A DNA stretch of 64,000 bases from Pseudoduganella lurida (GCF_007830455.1 NZ_VLLB01000001.1:558001-622000); one strand, 5' to 3'. Shown: positions 8,204 through 17,506, counted from the stretch's first letter. Notes: a model not told the origin generated them from the sequence alone. Program-made: numbers and translations.

Positions 8204-9999
8204 CAGCGGCCCCGGTTGTTCGGATCGAGGCGCTCGATGCGGCGCGCCGTGTCCTGCATTTCCTGCGTCATGCTGCCGGCATCGTCCACGATGGTCGGCT
8301 TGATCAGCACCACCAGTTCGCGCTTCTGCGTGCTGGCATCCTTGTTGCGGAACAGCGCGCCCAGCACGGGCACATTGCCCACGCCCGGCAGCTGCGACTG
8401 GTCGCTGCTGGTGGCCTGGCGCATCAGCCCGCCCAGTGCCACGATCTCGCCATTGCGGCCCCGCACCAGGCTGTCCATCTCGGACGTGTTGGAGGCGGCC
8501 AGGGGCAGGTTCAGCGAACCGGCCGAGCCCAGGTTGACGGTCTTGTTGACGGTGCTGACCTGGCTGACGGACGGGTGCACGTGCAGCATCACGTTGCCGT
8601 CGTCGTCGATCTGCGGCGTCACGTCCAGCAGCACGCCGGAGAAGAACGGCTGCACGATCACGTTCGGCGTGACGGTATTGCCGGACACGTTCGAGTTGGT
8701 GGTGGTGCTGATGCCCGTGACATAGAACTCGTCGGTACCGATCTTCAGCACGGCCTTCTGGTTGTTCAGGGTGGCGATGCGGGGGCTCGACAGCACATGC
8801 ACGGTGCCCTGCGATTCCAGGAAGGACAGCATCGCCGAGAAATTGCTGGTCTGGAAGGCGAAGCCGAACATCGTGCCCAGGTTGTCGGCCGCGGCCGTGA
8901 TGGCACGGCCGGGCAGCGTGGTGAACCCCGTCGTGCCGCCGCTGACCTGCGAGATGGCGCCGGTGACGGGGTCGCGCGTGATCAGGCCGCTGCCCGGGGC
9001 GATCACGCCAGCACTGCCGGCGCTGTTGCCGGCGGAGCGGAATGCCGCCCAGTTGACGCCCGTCTGGAAGCCGCTGTTGAGCTGCACCTCGAGGATCTTC
9101 GCCTCCAGGATCACCTGCCGTTCGACGGCCAGGCGCGTGGCCTTCAGGTAGTCCGTCACGGCGCGCAGCTGCATCGGCATCGCGCGCACCAGCACCACGC
9201 CGGACTGCGGCGTAATGATCACGCTACGGCCATCCTCGGTGCCCACGATCGCCTCGAGCGCCAGCTTGAGCTGGCCCCAGAAGTCCGTTTCGGAAGTCAT
9301 GCGCACGTTGCTGGCGTCGTCCTGTGCCGACTGCCCGCCGCCCGGCAGGCCCGTCTGCGTCTGGTTCTGGCCGGCGGCGCTGTTCTGCGCATTGCTGTCC
9401 TGGCCGCCCTGCCCGCCCTGGTTGTTGCTGATGATCTTGTCGATCGAGGTGGACGACACGCGCACGTTCGAGCTGCCCTTGCGGCTGCCCGTCAGGTAGT
9501 TCACCTTGAACATCTTGGTCTGCATCGTCAGCGGCCGGATGTAGATGCGGTTCGCTTCCACCTTGTAGTCGTAGCCGTACAGCTCGCGTACCGCGTCCAG
9601 CGCCTCGAAGATCGTCACGTCCTTCAGGTTGGCCGTGATGGTGCCGGCCACTTCCGGCGACAGCAGCATGTTGTAGCGCGTGCCGGTGGCGATCGAGTTG
9701 AAGAACTGCTGCGCCGGCACGTTGTTCAATGCCACGTTGAAGCGCTCTTCCAGCACCGTGCGCGCCTTCGGCAGCTGCGCCGCCAGTGCCGGCGCCGGCG
9801 GCAGCAGCGCCTGTTCGACGGGATCCGGCGCGGTGGCCTGGATGGCGGCCGCCTTGCCGGAGGCCTGGCGCATTTCGCCGCTGATGGCGTCGTAGGTGTC
9901 GCGGCGGTTCGCCGTGTCGCAGCCGGCCGCGAGTGCGGCCAGCAGCGTGGCGCCGGCGATCGTCGTCAAGGTTCGCATGGTGGGGTTCTTCGTCTTCAT
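8203..9999 (-). CDS. mshL: MSHA pilus secretin MshL
   Basis: Outer-membrane secretin of the MSHA pilus, 598 aa. The signal peptide ends in a lipobox (LAAGC, cysteine 27), so it is a lipoprotein. A secretin/TonB short N-terminal domain follows (about 70-155), then an Asn/Gln/Gly-rich linker (about 195-235). The C-terminal secretin domain includes VILEAKILEVQL, LSSPRIATLNNQKAVLKIG and the closing LPGVGNVPVLGALFRNKD motif, with a tail of KRELVVLIKPTIV. The pore carries the pilus through the outer membrane. mshK ends just upstream (stop at 10001) and mshM starts on its stop codon. Confidence 0.95.
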   Translation of the reverse strand: MKTKNPTMRTLTTIAGATLLAALAAGCDTANRRDTYDAISGEMRQASGKAAAIQATAPDPVEQALLPPAPALAAQLPKARTVLEERFNVALNNVPAQQFFNSIATGTRYNMLLSPEVAGTITANLKDVTIFEALDAVRELYGYDYKVEANRIYIRPLTMQTKMFKVNYLTGSRKGSSNVRVSSTSIDKIISNNQGGQGGQDSNAQNSAAGQNQTQTGLPGGGQSAQDDASNVRMTSETDFWGQLKLALEAIVGTEDGRSVIITPQSGVVLVRAMPMQLRAVTDYLKATRLAVERQVILEAKILEVQLNSGFQTGVNWAAFRSAGNSAGSAGVIAPGSGLITRDPVTGAISQVSGGTTGFTTLPGRAITAAADNLGTMFGFAFQTSNFSAMLSFLESQGTVHVLSSPRIATLNNQKAVLKIGTDEFYVTGISTTTNSNVSGNTVTPNVIVQPFFSGVLLDVTPQIDDDGNVMLHVHPSVSQVSTVNKTVNLGSAGSLNLPLAASNTSEMDSLVRGRNGEIVALGGLMRQATSSDQSQLPGVGNVPVLGALFRNKDASTQKRELVVLIKPTIVDDAGSMTQEMQDTARRIERLDPNNRGR

Positions 10000-10000
10000 G

Positions 10001-10456
10001 TTATTGCGCGCGCCCGTTGCGCGCCGGGTCGGCCGCTGCAGGGGCGTCCGGATGGATGCGCGCGGCCGCGCGCGGCGTGACCGCCCCCTGCGGGTGGGCG
10101 AACAGTTTCAGGACCTCGCGCCTGCCGCCGCGCCGCAGCACGACCTCGTTCGCGCCGATCGTCTCGACGATGGCCCCCTGGTAGCGGGCGCCCTGCCGCA
10201 CCGTCTCGCCGCTGATCACGGCCAGGCGGCGCCCGCCCGGTTCGCGCGAGACGAGGATCTGCTGCAGTTCCGGGCCCACCGGGGCGGCAGGGGCGGCTTC
10301 GCCTTCGGCCAGCGGAACCAGTCCCGGCGGCGGCGCCGTGGGGTCGGCCGACTGCGCGTGCGCGCCGGCCGCCAGCAGCAGGCCGGCCAGCAGGACATTC
10401 AAGTGCAGCATCACAGGACGCAGCTTCACAGGGCGCAGCTTCACGGCGCGGGGCAT
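10001..10456 (-). CDS. mshK: MSHA biogenesis protein MshK (small exported secretin-associated protein)
   Basis: A 151-residue protein in the MshK position, between MshJ and the secretin MshL. It has a hydrophobic signal segment (HLNVLLAGLLLAAGAHAQ) and then DPTAPP and PELQQILVSREPGGRRLAVISGE, resembling MshK/GspC-type small beta domains that display a repeated hydrophobic strand pattern. I chose the ATG at 10456 because it overlaps the mshJ stop as TGATG; an ATG at 10411 would start directly at the signal peptide. A 30-bp tandem duplication gives KLRPVKLRPV in the leader. Function in secretin assembly is inferred from position. Confidence 0.8.
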   Translation of the reverse strand: MPRAVKLRPVKLRPVMLHLNVLLAGLLLAAGAHAQSADPTAPPPGLVPLAEGEAAPAAPVGPELQQILVSREPGGRRLAVISGETVRQGARYQGAIVETIGANEVVLRRGGRREVLKLFAHPQGAVTPRAAARIHPDAPAAADPARNGRAQ

Positions 10457-11226
10457 CACAGGGCAATCCATTTGTCGTCCAGGCTCAGGGTGTACAGCGT
10501 AAGAGTCAATGTCGACTTGTCGTGTTCCGCGGCGTCCAGCACGGCGCGGCCCCAGAACAGCTGGGCCGGCATGCGCTCCAGCGCGTTCATGTAGGCGACC
10601 ATGTCGCCGTAGGCACCCTGCAGCACGATCTGCACGCCGTGGCGGTACAGCAGCGGCGCATCCTTTGCCGGCGTAGTCGTCGCGGCAGCCTGGACCGGTG
10701 CGGTGCCGCCCGGCGGCGTGGTGGACAGCGGCGTCACGGGCAGCACCGGGGCCGCCGCAGCGGTGGCACTGCCCTCCCCCTGCTCCGCGAAATTGCCATC
10801 CGTCGTGCCGGCCGGCGGCAGCGTCTTCAGTGACACCAGCTTCAGGCGGCCATTCTGCTGCACCATCCCCTGCAGCAGCGCGGTCATGCGCGACGGCTGC
10901 ACCAGCCCGCGGCTGGTGTTGCGCAGCTCGGCGCGCAGCACGGTGTTCGCGGCCTGGACTTCCTTGAGCCGCTTGCGTGCCGCCGCATCGGGGTCGGCCG
11001 CGGCGGCCGCCTGCTTCTGGGCGATCTCCGTGTCCACGCCCTGCAGCAGGCCGCGCTGCTGCACGATGCTGGCGCGCAGCGTCCGTTCACGGGCGTTGGC
11101 CGGGTCCGTGAAACCGAAGTACACGCCGAACACGATGCCGGCCACGCCGCCCACGGCCACCATCGCCCGTTCGCGCAAAGTCAGCGCATCGATGCGCGCC
11201 GCCCAGCGCAGCCAGACGGCCTTCAT
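10456..11226 (-). CDS. mshJ: MSHA biogenesis protein MshJ (PilO/GspM-like)
   Basis: A 256-residue bitopic inner-membrane protein of the PilO/GspM type. A short cytoplasmic N-terminus is followed by one membrane helix (about 24-42), a coiled-coil stretch (DTEIAQKQ to RAELRNTSR) and a periplasmic ferredoxin-like domain (VQIVLQGAYGDMVAYMNALERM, with LTLTLYTLSLDD at the end). It should pair with the PilN-like MshI2 to form the alignment complex. The ATGA overlap with the preceding gene supports the start at 11226. Confidence 0.9.
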   Translation of the reverse strand: MKAVWLRWAARIDALTLRERAMVAVGGVAGIVFGVYFGFTDPANARERTLRASIVQQRGLLQGVDTEIAQKQAAAAADPDAAARKRLKEVQAANTVLRAELRNTSRGLVQPSRMTALLQGMVQQNGRLKLVSLKTLPPAGTTDGNFAEQGEGSATAAAAPVLPVTPLSTTPPGGTAPVQAAATTTPAKDAPLLYRHGVQIVLQGAYGDMVAYMNALERMPAQLFWGRAVLDAAEHDKSTLTLTLYTLSLDDKWIAL

Positions 11227-11903
11227 GGCGCACCTCCCGCGGGCCGTGCACCGCCCGCCTGCAGCGAGAATTCCACGTACGGCGGCGTGACGGTGACCGG
11301 TGCGGGCGGCGGCGTGTCGGCGCCTGCCGATGCCGGCACCGGCAGCGTGACGGGCGCCGGCCGCGCAATCTCCACCTGGCCGAACGCCTTGCCCTGCAGC
11401 ACGGGCTCGCGGGCCAGGCCGTTCAGGTAGCCGGGCAGCAGTTCGGCGCGCAGCGCGCGGCCGCGCAGGCCGATATCGCCCTGGCCGCCGGCGATCTGCA
11501 CGCCCGTCAGCCACAGGCCGGCAACCCGGCTGCGCGCCAGCGCCTCGAAATAATCCGCGTAGCCACGCGGGTCGCCCACGCGGTTCCGGCCGATGATGTC
11601 GGCCACGCCGCGCAGCGCGTGCCCTTCCTGTTCCGCCGCCGCCAGCTGCTGGTCGACGGTGACGTCCTTCGTGCGCGGCACCAGGCCGGCCACGGTGGCC
11701 TGCTTGCGGGTCTCGGCTTCCTGCACCTGGGCCTTCAGCTCGTCGGCCTGTTCCTGTGCCGCCGCCGCGCGGCCATGCGCGGCAACCGCGAACGCCACGG
11801 AACCGAACAGCGCGCCCAGCAGCATGAACGCCAGGTAGGGCGCCGTCAGGTAGCGCTTCTCCTTGCGGAAGCGCGGATTGAACAGGTTGATCTGCTGGCT
11901 CAT
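11223..11903 (-). CDS. mshI2: MSHA biogenesis protein MshI2, PilN-like
   Basis: A 226-residue PilN-family bitopic membrane protein. The N-terminal QQINLFNPRFR motif (INLFNP) is the short PilN peptide that binds PilM-type actin-like proteins. A membrane helix follows (about 22-42), then a coiled coil (AAAQEQADELKAQVQEAETRKQ) and a periplasmic domain. It ends with a Pro-rich tail. Overlaps of four bases (ATGA) with both mshI upstream and mshJ downstream indicate translational coupling. The name follows the split MshI/MshI2 arrangement known in MSHA loci. Confidence 0.88.
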   Translation of the reverse strand: MSQQINLFNPRFRKEKRYLTAPYLAFMLLGALFGSVAFAVAAHGRAAAAQEQADELKAQVQEAETRKQATVAGLVPRTKDVTVDQQLAAAEQEGHALRGVADIIGRNRVGDPRGYADYFEALARSRVAGLWLTGVQIAGGQGDIGLRGRALRAELLPGYLNGLAREPVLQGKAFGQVEIARPAPVTLPVPASAGADTPPPAPVTVTPPYVEFSLQAGGARPAGGAP

Positions 11904-12850
11904 GGCGCGGACTTGCCCCCGGCGCCTTCGCGCAGCGCGCCGCCCAGCACGGTGAAGAAGCGCGCCTGCTGCGCCGCCTCGCGCAGCGCGGGCACGGCAT
12001 CCAGGTCGAGCACGCTGGCCAGGTCGAGAAGCTCGACGGGCAGGTACAGGTTGGCGGACAGGAAGTCGTACAGGCTGCTGCTGCCGGTCGGGGCGACCAC
12101 CAGCTTCGACACGGCCACGTAGGAAAACTGCCGCTCGAAATTGTCCAGCGAGCGCTGCAGCTCCAGCGCGATGCGGTCATACAAGGCCTGGCGCGCCTCG
12201 GCCGGACCTTCCACCTGGGCCAGCGCGATGTCCATGCGGCGTGCCAGGTACAGCTCGCCCCCGCAGGTGACCGTCAGCAGGCCGCCCCGCTCGTCGAAGG
12301 CCAGCATCGCCAGCCCGCGCCCTTGCGGTTCGAGCAGTGCCGAGATATTGCGCTGCGCCGTTTCGGGGATGTCGATCGCGTCGAGCGGCACCTTGGCGGT
12401 CGTGTACAGGCCCTGGTGCGCCTCGATGAGGCTGTTGCGCGCGGCGACCGCGAAGACCTGGTGGTTGTGTGCCGGGCCGTTCGGTGCGACGGGAATGTCG
12501 AGCACGTCCACCGTCGCATCCATCACGGGGAAGTCGATCATGTCCTTCAGGCGCCAGCCCACCGCCGTCTTCAGTTCGGCGGCCGGCACGTTCGGCGCTT
12601 CGACCGACAGCAGCTGGTACTCGCCGGCTTCCAGCAGGCTGGAACAGTGGCGCGTGTCGGCTTCCAGCTCGCGGCCGGCGCGCGCCAGCACGGCGGCCAG
12701 GTCGGCGCGCGTGCCGGGCAGGAACGCGGCGGCCAGCACGACCGGCTTCGCTTCCGGCCCCCGCTGCACGACGGCCGCGCACACGCCCGCCGCACCCGGT
12801 GCGAGGGCCAGCCAGCCTGCCTTCTTTTTTCCTTTTCGCCAGAACGCCAT
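11900..12850 (-). CDS. mshI: MSHA biogenesis protein MshI (PilM-like cytoplasmic protein)
   Basis: A 316-residue protein of the MshI/PilM actin-like class that sits under the inner-membrane PilN/PilO pair. The lysine-rich start (FWRKGKKKAGW) is followed by actin-fold-like segments; LSVEAPNVPAAELKTAVGWRLKD is the best family mark. There is no membrane helix. It is first in the second MSHA transcription block: a perfect TATAAT lies 54 bp upstream, and mshQ ends 134 bp upstream. In Vibrio-type loci mshI precedes mshE; here the two halves of the locus are swapped. Confidence 0.88.
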   Translation of the reverse strand: MAFWRKGKKKAGWLALAPGAAGVCAAVVQRGPEAKPVVLAAAFLPGTRADLAAVLARAGRELEADTRHCSSLLEAGEYQLLSVEAPNVPAAELKTAVGWRLKDMIDFPVMDATVDVLDIPVAPNGPAHNHQVFAVAARNSLIEAHQGLYTTAKVPLDAIDIPETAQRNISALLEPQGRGLAMLAFDERGGLLTVTCGGELYLARRMDIALAQVEGPAEARQALYDRIALELQRSLDNFERQFSYVAVSKLVVAPTGSSSLYDFLSANLYLPVELLDLASVLDLDAVPALREAAQQARFFTVLGGALREGAGGKSAP

Positions 12851-12903
12851 GCCACCTGTCTCAATGATTTGGTACTGCCTGCAAAAACCGTTGCAGCGGC
12901 TTG

Positions 12904-12909
12904 ATTATA
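12904..12909 (-). promoter_or_regulatory. Candidate -10 box of the mshI-N block, inside an inverted repeat
   Basis: TATAAT on the minus strand, about 54 bp before the mshI start. It sits inside the inverted repeat CTTGA-6-TCAAG (12900-12915). No clear -35 is seen. It would give mshI-N a promoter of their own, separate from the mshE-led block. Confidence 0.45.
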
Positions 12910-12984
12910 TTCAAGATTCCTGGAACTTCCGGTAGCAAAAAACTATTTTCGCCACAATTTTCGTGCCCGGCAGCCACAAAGCGC

Positions 12985-15900
12985 CTAGTAGAGTTCCCGC
13001 AGGTAGACATACGGACTCTTCACGGTGCCGTAGGTGAGCACGCCGTACACGCTGGGCAGCCATGCAGGGCCGGACAGGTACATGGGAATCGAACCGCTCG
13101 AACCGGAACCGGGCGCCAGCAGCTTGACGGTGCCGGTGCCCTGGCTGAACGCGCCGACCGTCTTGCTGTCGACCTTGACGGGGACGCTGCAGGTGGCGGC
13201 GCCCGGCACTTTCGTGCAGCTGCCGAACTTCACGTCCGAGGCCGGCACGAAGATGGATGTGGAGTCGGTGGTGCTGTCGTACCAGCCGTCCAGGCCATCG
13301 CGCGTGCCGAAGAACTGCGCCGTGACCGGCACGTTCATCGCCAGGGCCGCATTGCCGGCCATGTTCGGCACGAACACCCGGCCGTTGACGATCCGCACCC
13401 CGCCTTCCACGGCATCGCTGCGCTTCGACGTGGTGCTGTCGCCGGTGCTCGTTTCGGTTGCGCGCAGGTAGACGGAGACGGGCAGCGCCGACGTGGCCGT
13501 CGTCGCCGGCGACCCTTTGTAAGCCAGGGCCGTGGGGAACGTGTAGGTAGAGGTCGAGTTCGCCACGCTGGCATTGAACAGCCCGGCCGCGACGGCCGTG
13601 CCGGACAGCGTGGAGTTCGACAGGCCCGAGGTGCGCGACGTTTGCGCGGTGCTGCCGTTGGGTGCCGTGACGGCGCTCAGCACCACGTCGCGCGCCAGCT
13701 CGCCCTGGTAGAACCTGAGCGGCTTGCCCAGCAGGTTCCTGGCTTCCACCTTCACGGCGAAGGGCTGGCCGGAGTATGCCATCGTGGTGATGGTGGTGGC
13801 GGGCACGGTGGGCGCGGCCGGTGGCAGCGGGTCCGTCGGACACAGGGCCGGCGCCACGCAGGTCATCGGACCGGTCACCGTCACGTCGAAGTGATGGGGA
13901 TAGAAGCGGCCGACATTGATCGAATTCGCGTACACATTCCCCGTGCCCAGGTAGGAGCCGTTGCCGTTGGCATCCACGTTGGCAAGCTGCGACTCGACGC
14001 GGATCACGCCCACGTCGTCGAACGCGAAATCGGTGCCGGTGGCCACGCCGCCCGAAAATGCCCCCAGCCCGTTCTCGTACCGCAGCGCCAGCGTTGGATT
14101 GCCACTGCTGTCGATGCCCGGGTCATCCTTCGCCATCGCATCGATCGGCGCGCCATCGGCCGCCGTGGCCGGGAAGATCGACAGCTTCACGCGCGCCGGA
14201 TCGGTTTCCTGGCCGAAGTTCGGGGCCGGCGTGGTCATCCCTTCCATCATGGCCTTGACCGTCATCGTGAACGGCGTGCCGGCCGGCAGGAAGCGCGGAT
14301 CGGTGGGACTGGCCGGCTCACCCGCCAGGTTGTCGGCCTGGGCCCGCACCAGCAGGCTGTCCGGGCGCGACACGAAGGCGCCGGTCGACCCGAGGCGCCC
14401 CAGGTTGTCCGTCACGAACAGCTCGATCCGGCCGACATCCTGGTAGCGCAGCAGGAAGTCGGTCGGATCCGAACTCTGGCTGGCGGTGGTGGCCTGGCTG
14501 GTCGGCGATCCGCCGGGATACAGGATATTGTTGGCGGTGCCCCACGCGCTGGAATTCTGCTCGGGGATCACGCCGCCGCTGGCGCACAGCGGCAGCGTGA
14601 GCTTCGTCCCGCCGTTGCGCAGGTCGTAGGTCGCGCGCACGCCGGCGTTGGCGCGCGGATCGTGGCAGCTGAGCGCAAAGCGCATCGGGATCGTGGTGTT
14701 GGTGCTGGCCAGCGCCGTCGGCACGTTCTTCACGACATAGGTGATCCATGTCTGGATGTCGCGGTTGGCCGGCCAGAATGGCAGCTGCAGCGGCAGGCAC
14801 GGCTGCCCCGGATCGCCGAAGGGCTTGTTGTGCTTGCACTGCTTGTCCGTGAAGATGAACACGGGCGTGAAGTTCGCCGCGCCGATCCGCGCGCTGACCG
14901 TGGACGTGTCGTTGCCGTCGTAGTAGTCGAACAGCTTGCCGCCCACGGTGACGCTGAACAGCACCAGGCCGCTGGCGGAAGCCGCCGGGGTGACTGTCAG
15001 CGTCAGCGGCGGCAGCGTGGTGTTCTTCGTCACCGTGCCGGTGTACGTGCAGGTGACGACCTGGCCAGCTGCCGTGCAGCGCCAGTTCTTGCCGGAGGCG
15101 CCGCCGTAGATGAGGGCCGCCGGCAGCGTGCCCGTCACGGTCAGCGGGCCGCCCTCGTCCATCGGCCCGTTGTTGACGACGGAAACCGTGTACGTGGTGG
15201 CCGCCGACGGCACCAGCGGACCGTCGAGCGTCAGGGTCACGCCGCGGTCGGTGGCGGGAATGTTCGGTGCGGCGATGATTTCCGCATTCAGCAGCACCAG
15301 GTCGGATTTCGACAGATAAGTCGTCTTCGCGGATTTCTGGCCGGCGGCGATGGTGGGCGGCGACACCGTGAACGCATCGAAATCCACGCCGTACGAGTAA
15401 TAGTCGTTGTTGATGTTGCTGGCCGAGTTGAACTGGTTGCCCTTCGGGTTCATCGCATCGAACTGGGCCACGCCATTGAACAGCAGCGTCTCGCCATCGT
15501 TGCCCAGCGTGTCATCGCCTTCCCACGTGATGTGGCCGACCCGCCCGGTCAGGCCCGTGTCCGGATTCGGAATCGTGAAGTTGGCCAGCGTCAGTTCGAC
15601 GGAGGAATTCTGGATGTACTGGAAGCCCTCGTAGACATTGAGGACGCGGAAGGTTTCCTTGCTGTTGCTGTAGATGACCAGCAGCTGGAAGCCGCCCAGC
15701 ACGGCCTGCACGGCGCAGTAGCCCGTCTGCGCGGGCACCAGCCCGCCGGCCACATAGGTGCCGTTGCCCTTCACGATATCCGTCACATCGGCCGCACCGG
15801 AGTAGAAATTGTAGCCCACGGTGGACGAGCTGTACTGCCGGCTGGACGGCGCATCGACGGTCTTGTTGTCCAGCAGGATGGAGAAATCGCCGTTCGAGCC

Positions 15901-16152
15901 GGATGCCGCCCAGTACAGGTAGGCGGCCAGCACGGTGCTGCCGGAGGGGATGCCCGTCAGCGATAGCGTTGCCGTGCTGCTGACGGAACAGGCATTGTCC
16001 GAGTTCGATCTGGTGCGCAGCGACTTCTGCGTGCCGGTGAAGTTGACGTTGCCCGCAAAGCTCTTGAACAGCGTGATGGGCGTATCGGCCCGTGCTGCAC
16101 CCGTGCACAGCAGCGCTGCCAGCAGCATGGTCTTCAGGAAGCGCACGATCAT
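12985..16152 (-). CDS. mshQ: MshQ-like large surface/pilus-tip protein (DUF6701)
   Basis: A 1055-residue exported protein at the MshQ position, last gene of the first MSHA block. A signal peptide covers residues 1-22 (LLAALLCTGAARA). The N-terminal half contains repeated beta-rich segments; one near 270-385 has the DUF11-like pattern TYTVSVVNNGPMDEGGPL followed by a TVTPAASASG stretch. The C-terminal two-thirds resembles the DUF6701 region of MshQ proteins (CKHNKPFGDPGQPC, FYPHHFDVTV, and a final YLRELY). MshQ-type proteins are thought to be pilus-associated adhesins or cell-surface anchors. The ATG shares one base with the mshP stop (TGATG). The earlier open frame through mshP is not used. 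Confidence 0.85.
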   Translation of the reverse strand: MIVRFLKTMLLAALLCTGAARADTPITLFKSFAGNVNFTGTQKSLRTRSNSDNACSVSSTATLSLTGIPSGSTVLAAYLYWAASGSNGDFSILLDNKTVDAPSSRQYSSSTVGYNFYSGAADVTDIVKGNGTYVAGGLVPAQTGYCAVQAVLGGFQLLVIYSNSKETFRVLNVYEGFQYIQNSSVELTLANFTIPNPDTGLTGRVGHITWEGDDTLGNDGETLLFNGVAQFDAMNPKGNQFNSASNINNDYYSYGVDFDAFTVSPPTIAAGQKSAKTTYLSKSDLVLLNAEIIAAPNIPATDRGVTLTLDGPLVPSAATTYTVSVVNNGPMDEGGPLTVTGTLPAALIYGGASGKNWRCTAAGQVVTCTYTGTVTKNTTLPPLTLTVTPAASASGLVLFSVTVGGKLFDYYDGNDTSTVSARIGAANFTPVFIFTDKQCKHNKPFGDPGQPCLPLQLPFWPANRDIQTWITYVVKNVPTALASTNTTIPMRFALSCHDPRANAGVRATYDLRNGGTKLTLPLCASGGVIPEQNSSAWGTANNILYPGGSPTSQATTASQSSDPTDFLLRYQDVGRIELFVTDNLGRLGSTGAFVSRPDSLLVRAQADNLAGEPASPTDPRFLPAGTPFTMTVKAMMEGMTTPAPNFGQETDPARVKLSIFPATAADGAPIDAMAKDDPGIDSSGNPTLALRYENGLGAFSGGVATGTDFAFDDVGVIRVESQLANVDANGNGSYLGTGNVYANSINVGRFYPHHFDVTVTGPMTCVAPALCPTDPLPPAAPTVPATTITTMAYSGQPFAVKVEARNLLGKPLRFYQGELARDVVLSAVTAPNGSTAQTSRTSGLSNSTLSGTAVAAGLFNASVANSTSTYTFPTALAYKGSPATTATSALPVSVYLRATETSTGDSTTSKRSDAVEGGVRIVNGRVFVPNMAGNAALAMNVPVTAQFFGTRDGLDGWYDSTTDSTSIFVPASDVKFGSCTKVPGAATCSVPVKVDSKTVGAFSQGTGTVKLLAPGSGSSGSIPMYLSGPAWLPSVYGVLTYGTVKSPYVYLRELY

Positions 16153-16649
16153 CACAGCTCCACCTGCACCACGCGCTGCACGTAATCGGCACCGGGCGCC
16201 GCGTTCGGGCAGTTGCCGTTCGCCGGCTGGTTGCACGCGGTCGAGACGATGCGCGTCTGCGTCAGTTTCGTCACGCCGTCGGCCATCGTGTTGGTGTTCT
16301 GCACGCAGGTCAGCGTGACCGTCATTGCCGCCAGCGTGCCGGGCGCCGTCATGCTGCCGCCGGCGCAGGTGCCTGCCAGCAGGTAGCGGTACAGGCCGTA
16401 TTCGATGCCGGTGCGCGCCGCCTCGTAGGCGCGCGTGCCCACGAGGTCGATCGCGGAGGACTGCTGCTGCGTGGTGGACACGGTGACGATCGCGGCCCCC
16501 AGCGCCGACAGGATCACCAGCAGGAAGATCGCCGTGATGATGCTGACGCCGCGGCTCCGCCGCAGGCGGCGCGCGATGGCCACACGACGACCGTTGATGT
16601 TCGAGTCGGACGTATTCAGGTTGCACGCATTCAGGTTGGACGCATTCAT
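16152..16649 (-). CDS. mshP: MSHA biogenesis protein MshP (minor pilin-like)
   Basis: A 165-residue minor-pilin-like protein. After a basic leader (RRLRRSRG) comes the hydrophobic helix VSIITAIFLLVILSALGAAI; as usual for MshP it lacks the glutamate at position +5 found in true prepilins. A globular part follows with QQQSSAIDLVGTRAYEAARTGIEYGLY, a motif shared with PilX/GspK-type minor pilins. Its first 16 residues are a short tandem repeat (NASNL/NACNL/NTSDS from 15-bp units). ATGA overlap with mshO upstream; mshQ starts on its stop codon. Confidence 0.88.
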   Translation of the reverse strand: MNASNLNACNLNTSDSNINGRRVAIARRLRRSRGVSIITAIFLLVILSALGAAIVTVSTTQQQSSAIDLVGTRAYEAARTGIEYGLYRYLLAGTCAGGSMTAPGTLAAMTVTLTCVQNTNTMADGVTKLTQTRIVSTACNQPANGNCPNAAPGADYVQRVVQVEL

Positions 16650-17506
16650 GTCGGATTATCCAGTTGAGTCTGGCGCACGAGGCGGGCACTCTCGCCGTTC
16701 GCGTGGCGCAGCGTGAGCACCAGCGTGGCCAGCGCGCCGGCGTTCTGGCCGGGCAGCACGGTATAACTGAACGTGCAGCCGGCCACCATGTTCGTCAGCA
16801 GCGCCGGCGTGCCGAGCGTGTTGAGGTTGCCGATGCCCTTGACGATGCTTGTCGTGAAATAGCGCTGCAGCGTGCCGGCACCGCTGGTGGCCGGCGTGCA
16901 CAGATAGGTCACGGTACCCGTTACCACCTGGAAGCCGCCGCCGGTCGACTGCGTGGACGAGAAATAATTCTGTGCCAGCGTCACGCGGCTGCCGGCAATC
17001 GATGCCACGCGCGAGATATTGTCGGCACCTGCGCCGAAGGCATAGGCATCGGCCGGCGCGATGCCGAGGTTGCCGATGGCGATGTAGTCGCCCGCCACGA
17101 TGGCCTGCTTGCCGGTCGGCGCCGCACCCACGATGTCGAACTGCGTCTTCCCGCTGGTGAAGTCGAGCGGCAGCAGCGTGGCGGGCGGGCCGTCGTTGAT
17201 GCTGATGTAGCGGCCGCCCGTCTTGGTGAGCAGGAACTGCACGGCCAGCTGGTTGTTGTAGACGGTGACGGTGGCCGGCAGCGCCAGCCGCATCTCGCGC
17301 GTCATGCGGCGCAGCGCAAGGTCGGCGGCGTCGGCGATCTGGGCGCGCGCCTGTGTGTCCACATAGCTCTTCACCGGCACGCGGATGAAGATCGCCACCA
17401 TGCCCGCGATGATGCCGGTGATGGCGATGACGATGATGGCCTCCACTAGCGTGAAGCCGCGGCCAGCGCCGGTAGGCAATGGCCTTCGCTCAGTTGTTCG
17501 GCGCAT
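16646..17506 (-). CDS. mshO: MSHA minor pilin MshO
   Basis: A 286-residue prepilin-like protein. The leader ends GRG|FTLVEAIIVIAITG, with glycine -1 (residue 17) and glutamate +5, a site for the prepilin peptidase. Residues ADLALRRMTREMRLALP are typical of MshO/GspJ-type minor pilins; the rest is a beta-rich globular domain. It overlaps the 3' end of mshD by 17 bp and mshP by 4 bp. Length fits MshO (about 260-290). Confidence 0.9.
   Translation of the reverse strand: MRRTTERRPLPTGAGRGFTLVEAIIVIAITGIIAGMVAIFIRVPVKSYVDTQARAQIADAADLALRRMTREMRLALPATVTVYNNQLAVQFLLTKTGGRYISINDGPPATLLPLDFTSGKTQFDIVGAAPTGKQAIVAGDYIAIGNLGIAPADAYAFGAGADNISRVASIAGSRVTLAQNYFSSTQSTGGGFQVVTGTVTYLCTPATSGAGTLQRYFTTSIVKGIGNLNTLGTPALLTNMVAGCTFSYTVLPGQNAGALATLVLTLRHANGESARLVRQTQLDNPT

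Noticed and set aside
10456..12180. Apparent long MshJ fused to an upstream frame through mshI and mshI2
   Set aside because: Only the part from 11226 has the PilO architecture; the rest is an out-of-frame reading of MshI/MshI2.
12901..15966. Very long open frame on the plus strand opposite mshQ (about 1000 codons)
   Set aside because: It is antisense to a well-supported MshQ gene with signal peptide, and its translation is His/Arg/Gly-rich without domains. Such mirrors are expected from high GC at third positions.
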